Of a stretch of 16,516 nt of DNA, positions 1 to 5,874 are shown in pieces. Numbering within the stretch: position 1 is the stretch's first letter; each line of letters starts with the position of its first letter. The translations under genes were made by a program, and so were the position numbers. This DNA comes from Bacillota bacterium (GTDB lineage Bacteria; Bacillota_I; Bacilli_A; RFN20; CAG-288). Location: contig JAEWSP010000010.1 in the NCBI GenBank assembly GCA_023459795.1, positions 1 to 16,516 of the forward strand. Reading direction: 5' to 3'. The notes below the pieces were generated by a model. That model saw nothing but the letters and a program-made list of their open reading frames with translations. It was not told the origin of the DNA and made no database searches.

Positions 1-156
1 AGGCACAGGCTCTCATCGAAATCATGCTGAAAACCGTCAAAATTATGCGATATCGTGCCACCAAGCACTGAAACATTGCCGATTTCATGGCATTTCCCAT
101 CCCTCACGTGCACTCTAGAGTCTTAAAGATTTAATAAAGAAATTTCCTGCACCAAG

Positions 157-173
157 TATAATCAAAGCGGAGA
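157..173 (+). promoter_or_regulatory. -10 box and SD of the two-component operon
   Basis: A perfect TATAAT lies at 157-162. No good -35 is found at 16-18 bp spacing. Transcription would start near 169, so the GGAGA ribosome site (169-173, 7 nt before the ATG at 181) would sit at the very 5' end of the mRNA. A short leader, or an activator-dependent promoter that lacks a -35, would both fit. Confidence 0.45.
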
Positions 174-180
174 TAATTCG

Positions 181-1614
181 ATGACCATTAAAAAAAGGCT
201 CTCCCAATCCAACCTGTTCATGATCCTCATTCCGGTTTTGGTTTCCCTTTTCGTCGGTCTTATTTGCTTAGGGACCGGATATCTTGTAGTTACCAGGAAT
301 TCCAGTGTAGGCTTCGACCGGGAAAACTTCATCACCAGCAAGCAGGTCATTGTGGAAGCCGTAAATGAGGAACTGGAGAAAGACAACCTCGACGGACTGG
401 ATTCCGCTTTGTCTTTTCTAGACAAGGATCAGTTACGCGTAGAAATAGCTGATAAGGACAGCATCGTATATGAATACGGAACGGCTAGTGATTCGGATTC
501 CTATCTTCTCAGGTTGACAACCGGGGACAGCCTCTTCGTCTCCAACGAAACCAGGCAGCTATATACGTATACCTATAACAGCACTTATAAGGTCCATATC
601 TTCTGTTCCGTGGCCCCCGTATCCAATCATTTCCTGAAGATGGTCATTGTCCTGATTTTCCTTGTGCTTCTGATAACAGTAGTCCTAAGCGTCTTCTTCA
701 CGGACCGCTTCCTGATGAAGTTTGTCTTCCGGCAGATCAACAGGCCTTTGGACGAACTACAGAAAGGGGTCAGGGAAATCTCGAACGGAAACCTGGATTA
801 TGAAATTCCCTATACGGAAGACAATGAATTCAAGCCTATCATCGAGGAATTCAACTCCATGCGGCAGGAGCTCAAGGATTCTATCGGAAGGCTGAAGGAG
901 AAAGATGCCGACAGGGATCTTCTGATTGCCGGGGTCTCCCACGATATCAAAAGCCCTCTTACATCCATCCGCGGCTATACGGAAGCACTCCTTGACGGAA
1001 TAACACCGAATCCCCTTATCACAAAGAAGTACGAAAAAATAATCCTGGCCAAATGCCTGGAAATTGATAACCTTGTTTCCCAAATGATTTCCTATACAAA
1101 GGAAAGCTCTCCTATAGACAGGAAGGATCAGATTCTTCTTCTGCCTTTTGTAGAAGACTACTTGCATCAGAACCAAGCGGAGTTCCAGAAAGCAGGCTTC
1201 CAGGTGGTGTTCTCCGTCAAAGAGGATTTCTTGGTTCCCTTTACCAGCGAGGAAATGGATAGGATCTTCTCCAACATCACCTCGAACTCCATCAAATACA
1301 AAAAGGGAGATAAAGGAACCCTATCCATTACCTCCGAAGAAAGAAACGGCGTTTCTCTTCTGACTTTCTCGGATGACGGAAAGGGAGTGGAGGAGAAAGA
1401 TATCGGAAAGATCTTCGATCCTTTCTACCGAAGCGATGAAGCAAGGAGCCATCCGGAAAACGGAAGCGGTCTCGGTCTTGCTATCATCAAGAGAATCGTT
1501 CTTAATGCACAAGGAGAAATAAGGGCAGAAAGAAACAGCAGGAACGGATTAGATATAATAATATCCTGGAAAAAGGAGAACAAGAATGGCAGCGATTCTG
1601 ATTGTGGAAGATGA
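181..1614 (+). CDS. Membrane sensor histidine kinase
   Basis: This 477-aa class I sensor kinase autophosphorylates on His and passes the phosphate to the regulator encoded next. A first membrane segment (about residues 11-37) and a second (about 151-177) flank an extracellular sensor domain of roughly 110 residues that I cannot assign to a family. A HAMP linker follows (about 178-230). The HisKA motif SHDIKSP has the phospho-accepting His at 254. The ATP-binding domain has an N box (N365-N369, NITSNSIKY), a G1 box DDGKGV (398-403) and a G2 box GSGLGLAI (428-435). All catalytic boxes are intact and the length is usual for the family. The start is set by GGAGA 7 nt upstream. The 3' end overlaps the regulator gene by 29 bp, indicating co-translation. 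Kinase before regulator is the less common order. The stimulus cannot be read from the sequence. Confidence 0.95.
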   Translation: MTIKKRLSQSNLFMILIPVLVSLFVGLICLGTGYLVVTRNSSVGFDRENFITSKQVIVEAVNEELEKDNLDGLDSALSFLDKDQLRVEIADKDSIVYEYGTASDSDSYLLRLTTGDSLFVSNETRQLYTYTYNSTYKVHIFCSVAPVSNHFLKMVIVLIFLVLLITVVLSVFFTDRFLMKFVFRQINRPLDELQKGVREISNGNLDYEIPYTEDNEFKPIIEEFNSMRQELKDSIGRLKEKDADRDLLIAGVSHDIKSPLTSIRGYTEALLDGITPNPLITKKYEKIILAKCLEIDNLVSQMISYTKESSPIDRKDQILLLPFVEDYLHQNQAEFQKAGFQVVFSVKEDFLVPFTSEEMDRIFSNITSNSIKYKKGDKGTLSITSEERNGVSLLTFSDDGKGVEEKDIGKIFDPFYRSDEARSHPENGSGLGLAIIKRIVLNAQGEIRAERNSRNGLDIIISWKKENKNGSDSDCGR

Positions 1615-2269
1615 TGCCGATATCGCCTTCCTGGAAAAAGAGTATCTTGCTCTCTCCGGTTTTACGGTGGAGATAGAAGGAGACGGGAAAAAAGGCCTGG
1701 AAAAGATCCTGAAGAACAAATATGACTTGGTTCTTCTCGATGTCATGCTCCCGAGCATGAACGGATTCGAAATATGCAGGAGGATCCGAAACGTCGTGGA
1801 TATCCCTGTCCTTATGGTAACTGCCCGGGTGACGGATCTGGATAAGATCCAGGGGCTTAGCCTTGGAGCAGACGACTATATCGAGAAGCCTTTCTCCCCT
1901 TCCGTACTGGTAGCCAAGGTCAAAGCGAGGCTTTCCCAGTACAAGAGGCTGAAGAAAGACGGAGAAGAGGAAGAAGAAGTAGTCCTTGGGGATATCCGGA
2001 TCAATTCCAGGACCCACACGGTCTATAAGGGAAGCGAAGAAGTTTCCCTGAAGAACAAGGAATTCGAACTTCTGGTATTCCTGGCCAGGCATACTCCCAA
2101 TGTCTATTCCAAAGAAGACCTCTATGAGAAAATCTGGGGGATGGAAGCCTTAGGGGATAGTGCAACTGTCACGGTCCACATAAACCGTCTAAGGGAAAAG
2201 CTGGAAGACGATCCGTCCAACCCCCGCCATATCCTTACTCTCTGGGGAACTGGATACTGCATGAAATAG
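1586..2269 (+). CDS. OmpR/PhoB-type response regulator
   Basis: This 227-aa DNA-binding regulator is the evident partner of the overlapping kinase. The receiver domain (about 1-118) has an acidic pocket EDD near residues 8-10, the phospho-acceptor D52 (LLDVMLP), the switch T79 (VTAR) and the conserved K101 (EKPF). A winged-helix effector domain (about 130-226) follows, with the typical NKEFELLVFLARH and VTVHINRLREKLE segments of the OmpR/PhoB family. The ATG at 1586 has an AAGGAG ribosome site that lies inside the kinase gene. A hairpin terminator follows about 45 bp after the stop, so the two genes form a closed bicistronic unit. Targets are unknown. The adjacent envelope-lipid genes are candidates by position only. 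Confidence 0.95.
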   Translation: MAAILIVEDDADIAFLEKEYLALSGFTVEIEGDGKKGLEKILKNKYDLVLLDVMLPSMNGFEICRRIRNVVDIPVLMVTARVTDLDKIQGLSLGADDYIEKPFSPSVLVAKVKARLSQYKRLKKDGEEEEEVVLGDIRINSRTHTVYKGSEEVSLKNKEFELLVFLARHTPNVYSKEDLYEKIWGMEALGDSATVTVHINRLREKLEDDPSNPRHILTLWGTGYCMK

Positions 2270-2314
2270 ATTTTAGGAATTGTTAATACTCTGTTGGCTT
2301 TTCCTTAAAAACTT

Positions 2315-2342
2315 CCGGCTAGTCTATAGCCGGATTTTTTTT
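2315..2342 (+). terminator. Intrinsic terminator abutting the next gene's SD
   Basis: The arms CCGGCTA (2315-2321) and TAGCCGG (2327-2333) form a 7-bp stem with a 5-nt loop. An A and eight T residues (2335-2342) follow. The T-tract runs straight into the GGAGG ribosome site (2343-2347) of the DUF368 gene. It can end the two-component transcript, but it may also act as an attenuator for the downstream pair. Confidence 0.8.
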
Positions 2343-2351
2343 GGAGGAACT

Positions 2352-3227
2352 ATGGAAATTAAAAACGCTGCGATTTGTTTAGCCAAAGGGGCGGGAATCG
2401 GAGTCGGAATGGTCATCCCCGGCATCAGCGGAGGAACGATAGCCGTTCTTCTAGGTATCTATGAGCCTCTTATCTACGCCATCAACAACCTAAAGAAGGA
2501 GTTCCGAAAAAGCATCTGCTACCTTTTCCCTATCCTTTTGGGGATGATTGCAGGCTTTGCTGCCATGTACTATCCTTTGAAGCTGGCCCTCCAGTATTAT
2601 CCTTTCCAGACCATCTGCCTGTTTGCCGGACTGATGATCGGTACCTGTCCGAAGCTGATTCAGAAAAGCCTGCAGGGATCGTTCCAGAAAATCGATATAC
2701 TATCTCTCCTCATCCCCTCTCTTTTTGTCATCGGAATCTGTTTTATTCCGAATCTTTCGAATGTCGATCTAGGTTCGGGGATGACTTTCTGGTCCTACAT
2801 GATCCTGCTTCTCGTCGGAATCCTGGCCTCGGTGGCTTTGGTGGTTCCGGGAGTCAGCGGCTCTATGCTCCTGCTGCTTCTTGGCTACTACCAGCCGCTC
2901 CTAGGAATGATTTCCGGCCTGAGGACGGATTTCCTCCATTCCTTTTTGGTATTGCTGGCATTCGCTATCGGCCTTCTTATTGGCTTCTTCAGTATTGCCA
3001 GGCTTATGAAGGTAATCCTTAGCCGGTTCCCGAGGACAGCCGACTGGGCAATCGTCAGCTTCGTTCTTTCTTCCGTGGTCGCTATCTTCCTCATCTTCGA
3101 TTATTCCGGCATCGCAATCAATGCCGCCTGGATTCTCTCCTCCATCGGGCTTCTCCTTGCCGGCTTGCTTCTTTCTTTCTTCCTGACTTGGTTCATTTCC
3201 AAGAAAGCCAAGGAAGGGAACGTATGA
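2352..3227 (+). CDS. popT: DUF368 family carrier-lipid transporter (PopT type)
   Basis: This 291-aa polytopic membrane protein belongs to DUF368. Members of this family (PopT) are known to help return undecaprenyl phosphate across the membrane for reuse in cell-wall synthesis. The fold's internal duplication is visible. The motif VIPGISGGT followed by LLGIYEPL near the N-terminus is echoed in the second half by VVPGVSGSM followed by LLLGYYQPL. About eight hydrophobic segments are present, and the length is normal. I chose the ATG at 2352 because GGAGG lies 4 nt upstream. A longer reading frame from a TTG at 2280 would have to run through the terminator hairpin and has no ribosome site. The stop overlaps the next start (ATGA), so it is translationally coupled to the PAP2 phosphatase. 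Family assignment is firm; the exact substrate is inferred. Confidence 0.9.
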   Translation: MEIKNAAICLAKGAGIGVGMVIPGISGGTIAVLLGIYEPLIYAINNLKKEFRKSICYLFPILLGMIAGFAAMYYPLKLALQYYPFQTICLFAGLMIGTCPKLIQKSLQGSFQKIDILSLLIPSLFVIGICFIPNLSNVDLGSGMTFWSYMILLLVGILASVALVVPGVSGSMLLLLLGYYQPLLGMISGLRTDFLHSFLVLLAFAIGLLIGFFSIARLMKVILSRFPRTADWAIVSFVLSSVVAIFLIFDYSGIAINAAWILSSIGLLLAGLLLSFFLTWFISKKAKEGNV

Positions 3228-3808
3228 ACTCCTTCTTTTCTCCCCTGGATGAATCCGTTGCAGAGGGAGCCCACTCCCTGTTGGCAAGCTGCGGTTCCTT
3301 CTTCACTCCTTTTCTACAGGGAGTAACCATCCTAGGAAACTACGGTCTTATCTTCATCGGGGCGATAATCATTCTTTGCTTCTTCAGGAAGACACGGAAA
3401 GCAGCATTCCTGGCAACTCTCGCCTTGTCTCTCGGCATCCTCTTTTCCAACATAATCCTTAAGAACTGCATTGCCCGGAACCGTCCCTTCTATGACGAAT
3501 CCTCCCTGTACTATTCCTATTGGGCAGATGCAGGATCCCTTCCGGAGAGCGGTTATTCCTTCCCTTCCGGGCATACGACTGCCGCCATGGCCTTTGCTAT
3601 GGCGATGTTCCTCTCCTTTTCCAAGAAGACTTCCTGGGTCTTCTTCTTGATTCCCTTGCTGATGGGATATAGCCGTATCTATTTCATGGTGCACTACTGC
3701 TCTGATGTCCTTTCCGGCATAGCAGTCGGAGGAATTGCCGGTGCTTTAGGCTACCTGGTTCTTATCCCCATGCAAAAGATTCCTGCGGTGAAGAAGATAC
3801 TGGAATAA
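3224..3808 (+). CDS. PAP2-family membrane lipid phosphatase
   Basis: This 194-aa membrane phosphatase has the three PAP2 catalytic motifs in order: K80-x6-R87-P88 (KNCIARNRP), P114-S115-G116-H117 (SFPSGHT) and S150-R151-x5-H157-x3-D161 (SRIYFMVHYCSD). H117, H157 and D161 would form the catalytic relay on the outer membrane face. Family members dephosphorylate undecaprenyl pyrophosphate (BcrC/PgpB type) or phosphatidylglycerol phosphate. The upstream, overlapping DUF368 gene makes undecaprenyl pyrophosphate phosphatase the most economical guess, because the product would be the transporter's substrate. The ATG at 3224 overlaps the preceding stop and has AAGGAAGGG just upstream, so a start at 3188 inside the upstream gene is less likely. 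No clear terminator is visible after the stop. Confidence 0.92.
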   Translation: MNSFFSPLDESVAEGAHSLLASCGSFFTPFLQGVTILGNYGLIFIGAIIILCFFRKTRKAAFLATLALSLGILFSNIILKNCIARNRPFYDESSLYYSYWADAGSLPESGYSFPSGHTTAAMAFAMAMFLSFSKKTSWVFFLIPLLMGYSRIYFMVHYCSDVLSGIAVGGIAGALGYLVLIPMQKIPAVKKILE

Positions 3809-3859
3809 TTGGCTATCCATAGAAGAAGCTACGGGAAGCAGGACATCAGGAAGAAAGCG

Positions 3860-4251
3860 TCAGTTCATTCTTTCCCCGGTCTTGATGAAACGGATCAGTT
3901 CTTCGATAGAAGCGAAATCGTCGTAGTCTCCGTCTACTCCCTTACGGTGACAGGCAACTCCGTTCTTCTCGTTCCTCTCCAGGCAGTCCAGAAGCTCTTC
4001 TTCTCCGTATCTCTGGATAAAGAGGTTGAAAGCACGGGCTTGATCTTCTGAAGAAGCCCTTTCCGGCAGTCATCCTTCTGGCAGAGGTAGCAGTGGCTTA
4101 AGGAAGAAACCTTGGAACAGGCATAGCTTTGGCACCACTTGGTTCCCGGGCATTGCCTGCTGTTGCACCCTTTGCAGGTGCTGTTCTCGCTGCATACGGC
4201 ACAGGCTAGTCCGCATCTTCCGATTCCAGGTTCTCTTTTCCTCTTCTTTTC
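3860..4251 (-). pseudogene. Broken DUF3795 cysteine-rich gene
   Basis: The minus strand reads as a DUF3795-type protein but only if frames are joined. The N-terminal part (open from 4251) contains GRCGLACAVC, then a dense Cys array (CKGCNSRQC, CSKVSSLSHC, CQKDDCRKG). After a shift of one base between about 4070 and 4042 the reading continues in another frame with RYGEEELLDC, ERNEKNGVAC, GDYDDF and IRFIKTGE, ending in TGA at 3860-3862. The C-terminal part is a good match to what I recall of the family, so both halves appear to come from one gene. No ATG, GTG or TTG exists in frame upstream of the RCG motif before a stop at 4252-4254, so the start is also lost. A single assembly error would not explain both defects. 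DUF3795 function is unknown; the cysteines suggest metal binding. Confidence 0.72.
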
Positions 4252-4330
4252 CTATAGGAAGAAAAGCCAAAATCATTTATAGTGATTACGAATAGTCCTG
4301 ATAGCAAAACAGAAACAGGAGGAAACAAGA

Positions 4331-5461
4331 ATGAGAAGAACAAGAATGGTTTGTCTTTCCTTGGCATTTCTTTTCTCTGCCTCTCTGGTTTCCTGCGGCA
4401 AAAAGGATGCTCCTCTTTCTACGGGAGAGATAGGAGTTATCCAGGATACCAAGTTCGGTTCCATCCTGATGGGGATTCCCCTAGAGGACTTCAACAGCCT
4501 CGGTTTTTCTTTCGGAGACGGCATCGATATCTCCTTCACAAACGGATTCAAGATAGAAAACATCCCGTATTACAACGGGTATTATGTCCCTACTGGGGAG
4601 CTAGTCGCCTGCGGGTATCCAGGATATGAGCATGTCTCTATTACTAGGGCTCAAGGCAGTTCCCTTTGGAGCGAATCCAAGGTAACAGCAGATACCAAGA
4701 TGACGGTTACCCTCCATGAAAAGGGAGAATACCTATCCGTCCAGAATTCCTTGAACCTAAGCTATTCCAACAAACGGGAGGATTATTCTTCCGATGCCGA
4801 ATTCGCTAACTTCCGGTTTCTTGCGGGAGGAAAACTAAAGAAGGATTTCGTTTCCCGTTCTGCTTCCTGCTGCGATGATTCCAAAAACCGTGCCTCTTAT
4901 GCCGATGCCCTGGCAAAGGCAAGCAACATCCAGTATGTCTTCAACCTAGGAGACAGCAAAGAAGAACTGGCTTCCAATGTCTTGGCAAACGGAGCTGCTG
5001 CTCCGTACTATGCCTCCCTTTATGAGAAGGGGGATGTCCTGGCTATGGATCTAGGCACAGACTACACCTCGGACAGCTATACCAAGGAAGTAGCGGATGC
5101 CTTCTATTCCATTACAGACAAGAAAGGGCCTTTCCTTGTCCACTGCCTGGAAGGAAAAGACAGGACCGGAGTCTTCTGTGCACTGCTTCTAGCGCTTTCC
5201 AAGGCAAGCCTTGGAGAGATCAAGAAAGACTATATGCTGACATATAAGAACTACTACGGCATCACGGAAGAAGCAACACCGGAAAGATATGAGGCTGTCT
5301 CCTCTCTGTATTTCGGAAATCTCCTTCTTGTCCTGACCGGAGAAAAAGAAGAAAGCAAAGTCCATGAGGATGCCCTTTTTGCCGGTGCAGAATCCTATCT
5401 GGAAAAAGGAGGGCTAACAAAAGAGCAGATATCGGCAATCGAGACCTGCCTTGTTTCCTAG
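4331..5461 (+). CDS. Lipoprotein tyrosine/lipid phosphatase
   Basis: This 376-aa exported lipoprotein has a type II signal peptide: positive N-terminus, hydrophobic core, and lipobox LVSC with the acylated Cys at 22. The second half is a Y_phosphatase3-type tyrosine phosphatase. The signature HCLEGKDRTG gives the C-x5-R P-loop with catalytic C272 and R278, and the family segment SRSASCCDDSKNRA lies upstream. The Lys and Asp inside the loop are typical of bacterial phosphatases that accept phosphotyrosine and phosphoinositides. The region from about 35 to 150 (GEIGVIQDTKFGSI, GDGIDISFTNG, IPYYNGYY) resembles the C-terminal beta-barrel of SAM-hydroxide adenosyltransferases, an assignment from memory. 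The ATG at 4331 has AGGAGG (4317-4322) 8 nt upstream. A start at 4282 gives a different frame and is rejected. A weak -10, TATAGT, lies at 4278-4283. Substrate unknown; activity would be extracellular. Confidence 0.85.
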   Translation: MRRTRMVCLSLAFLFSASLVSCGKKDAPLSTGEIGVIQDTKFGSILMGIPLEDFNSLGFSFGDGIDISFTNGFKIENIPYYNGYYVPTGELVACGYPGYEHVSITRAQGSSLWSESKVTADTKMTVTLHEKGEYLSVQNSLNLSYSNKREDYSSDAEFANFRFLAGGKLKKDFVSRSASCCDDSKNRASYADALAKASNIQYVFNLGDSKEELASNVLANGAAAPYYASLYEKGDVLAMDLGTDYTSDSYTKEVADAFYSITDKKGPFLVHCLEGKDRTGVFCALLLALSKASLGEIKKDYMLTYKNYYGITEEATPERYEAVSSLYFGNLLLVLTGEKEESKVHEDALFAGAESYLEKGGLTKEQISAIETCLVS

Positions 5462-5513
5462 CTTTCTATCCTAGAAAATAAGTCTTTTCCAGGAAAAGAA
5501 AAGAAAAGAAAAC

Positions 5514-5542
5514 TTGTAAAACTTGAAATAGTAGGCTATACT
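5514..5542 (+). promoter_or_regulatory. Promoter of the M-box/mgtA transcript
   Basis: The -35 TTGTAA (5514-5519) and the -10 TATACT (5537-5542) are separated by 17 bp. Transcription would begin near 5549, at the first helix of the M-box, which is where a riboswitch transcript should start. Confidence 0.7.
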
Positions 5543-5546
5543 TGCT

Positions 5547-5698
5547 TCCGTTGTCCGATAGGCGAGACTACTTTAAGGATACGGATGGCTGCCGCAAAAT
5601 AGAGGAGACTCTATTCGAGGGTTTGAAAAGGTGATATCGAAAAACAAGGTATCGCATAATGCCGTCCACGCCTTATTGAGTTAAAGCTTGCACGGTGC
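5547..5698 (+). promoter_or_regulatory. M-box (ykoK) Mg2+ riboswitch aptamer
   Basis: The region holds landmarks of the M-box class in order: GATAGGCGAGACTAC (5557-5571), GGATACGGATGGCTGCCGC (5577-5595), a hairpin (AGAGGAGACTCT at 5601-5612), the internal GGTGATATCG segment (5630-5639), TGCCGTCCACGCC near 5659-5672, and TTAAAGC (5681-5687). A closing helix can form between CCGT (5548-5551) and ACGG (5692-5695). M-boxes sense Mg2+ and shut off Mg2+ transporter genes when the ion is plentiful. That fits the Mg2+ ATPase downstream. Boundaries are approximate because I aligned by eye. Confidence 0.88.
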
Positions 5699-5713
5699 TT
5701 ATTGCGGCTTTTT

Positions 5714-5750
5714 AAGACACCGGCTAAGGATAACGCCCGGTGTCTTTTTT
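5714..5750 (+). terminator. Riboswitch-controlled terminator
   Basis: AAGACACCGG (5714-5723) pairs with CCGGTGTCTT (5737-5746), followed by a T run to 5750. The 5' arm can instead pair with CGGTGCTT (5693-5700), which includes the 3' strand of the aptamer's closing helix. The two pairings exclude each other. With Mg2+ bound the closing helix would hide that strand and let the terminator form; without Mg2+ the antiterminator would win. Confidence 0.85.
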
Positions 5751-5773
5751 ATAGACAGGAAAGGAGGCTATCT

Positions 5774-5830
5774 ATGGATCTGCCTGGTTCATGTAGTCAG
5801 TCTGAGAAAACCTCTTTTCCTGTCTTTTAA
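5774..5830 (+). CDS. Candidate 18-codon leader peptide before mgtA
   Basis: A short ORF starts with ATG at 5774 and ends in TAA at 5828-5830. It encodes MDLPGSCSQSEKTSFPVF. Its ribosome site AAAGGAGG (ending at 5767, spacing 6) is at least as good as that of mgtA itself. It lies wholly between the riboswitch terminator and mgtA. Its final codons overlap two competing hairpins that reach toward the mgtA ribosome site. It could be a regulatory leader, by analogy with MgtL in enterobacteria, although the sequences are unrelated. It may equally be chance, as no homologue is known to me. Confidence 0.35.
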   Translation: MDLPGSCSQSEKTSFPVF

Positions 5831-5864
5831 GTGCGATAGCAAAACAGGTTTTCCCTTCGAAAGG
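5806..5864 (+). promoter_or_regulatory. Competing hairpins before the mgtA start
   Basis: GAAAACCT (5806-5813) pairs perfectly with AGGTTTTC (5846-5853). Alternatively CCTGTCTTTT (5819-5828) pairs with AAAACAGG (5841-5848), leaving one bulge. The two structures share 5846-5848 and cannot coexist. A small hairpin, CCTT (5854-5857) with AAGG (5861-5864), would cover part of the mgtA ribosome site. A ribosome on the 18-codon ORF would disrupt the 5' arms of both larger hairpins. This is suggestive, not proven. Confidence 0.35.
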
Positions 5865-5874
5865 AGAGAAAAAC

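Noticed and set aside
1..156. Short open frames on both strands upstream of the kinase, including a possible C-terminal tail ending at 71 and a GTG-led minus-strand frame running to the left edge.
   Set aside because: None has a ribosome site or a recognisable motif, and several frames are open at once. The stretch is too short at the window edge to call a gene.
2280..2351. TTG-initiated extension of the DUF368 protein.
   Set aside because: It would translate through the terminator hairpin, has no ribosome site, and the family's N-terminus fits the ATG at 2352.
4042..4070. Programmed frameshift in the DUF3795 gene.
   Set aside because: AAAGGGC occurs but is not in the phase needed for tandem slippage, and the start codon is also missing, so decay is the simpler reading.
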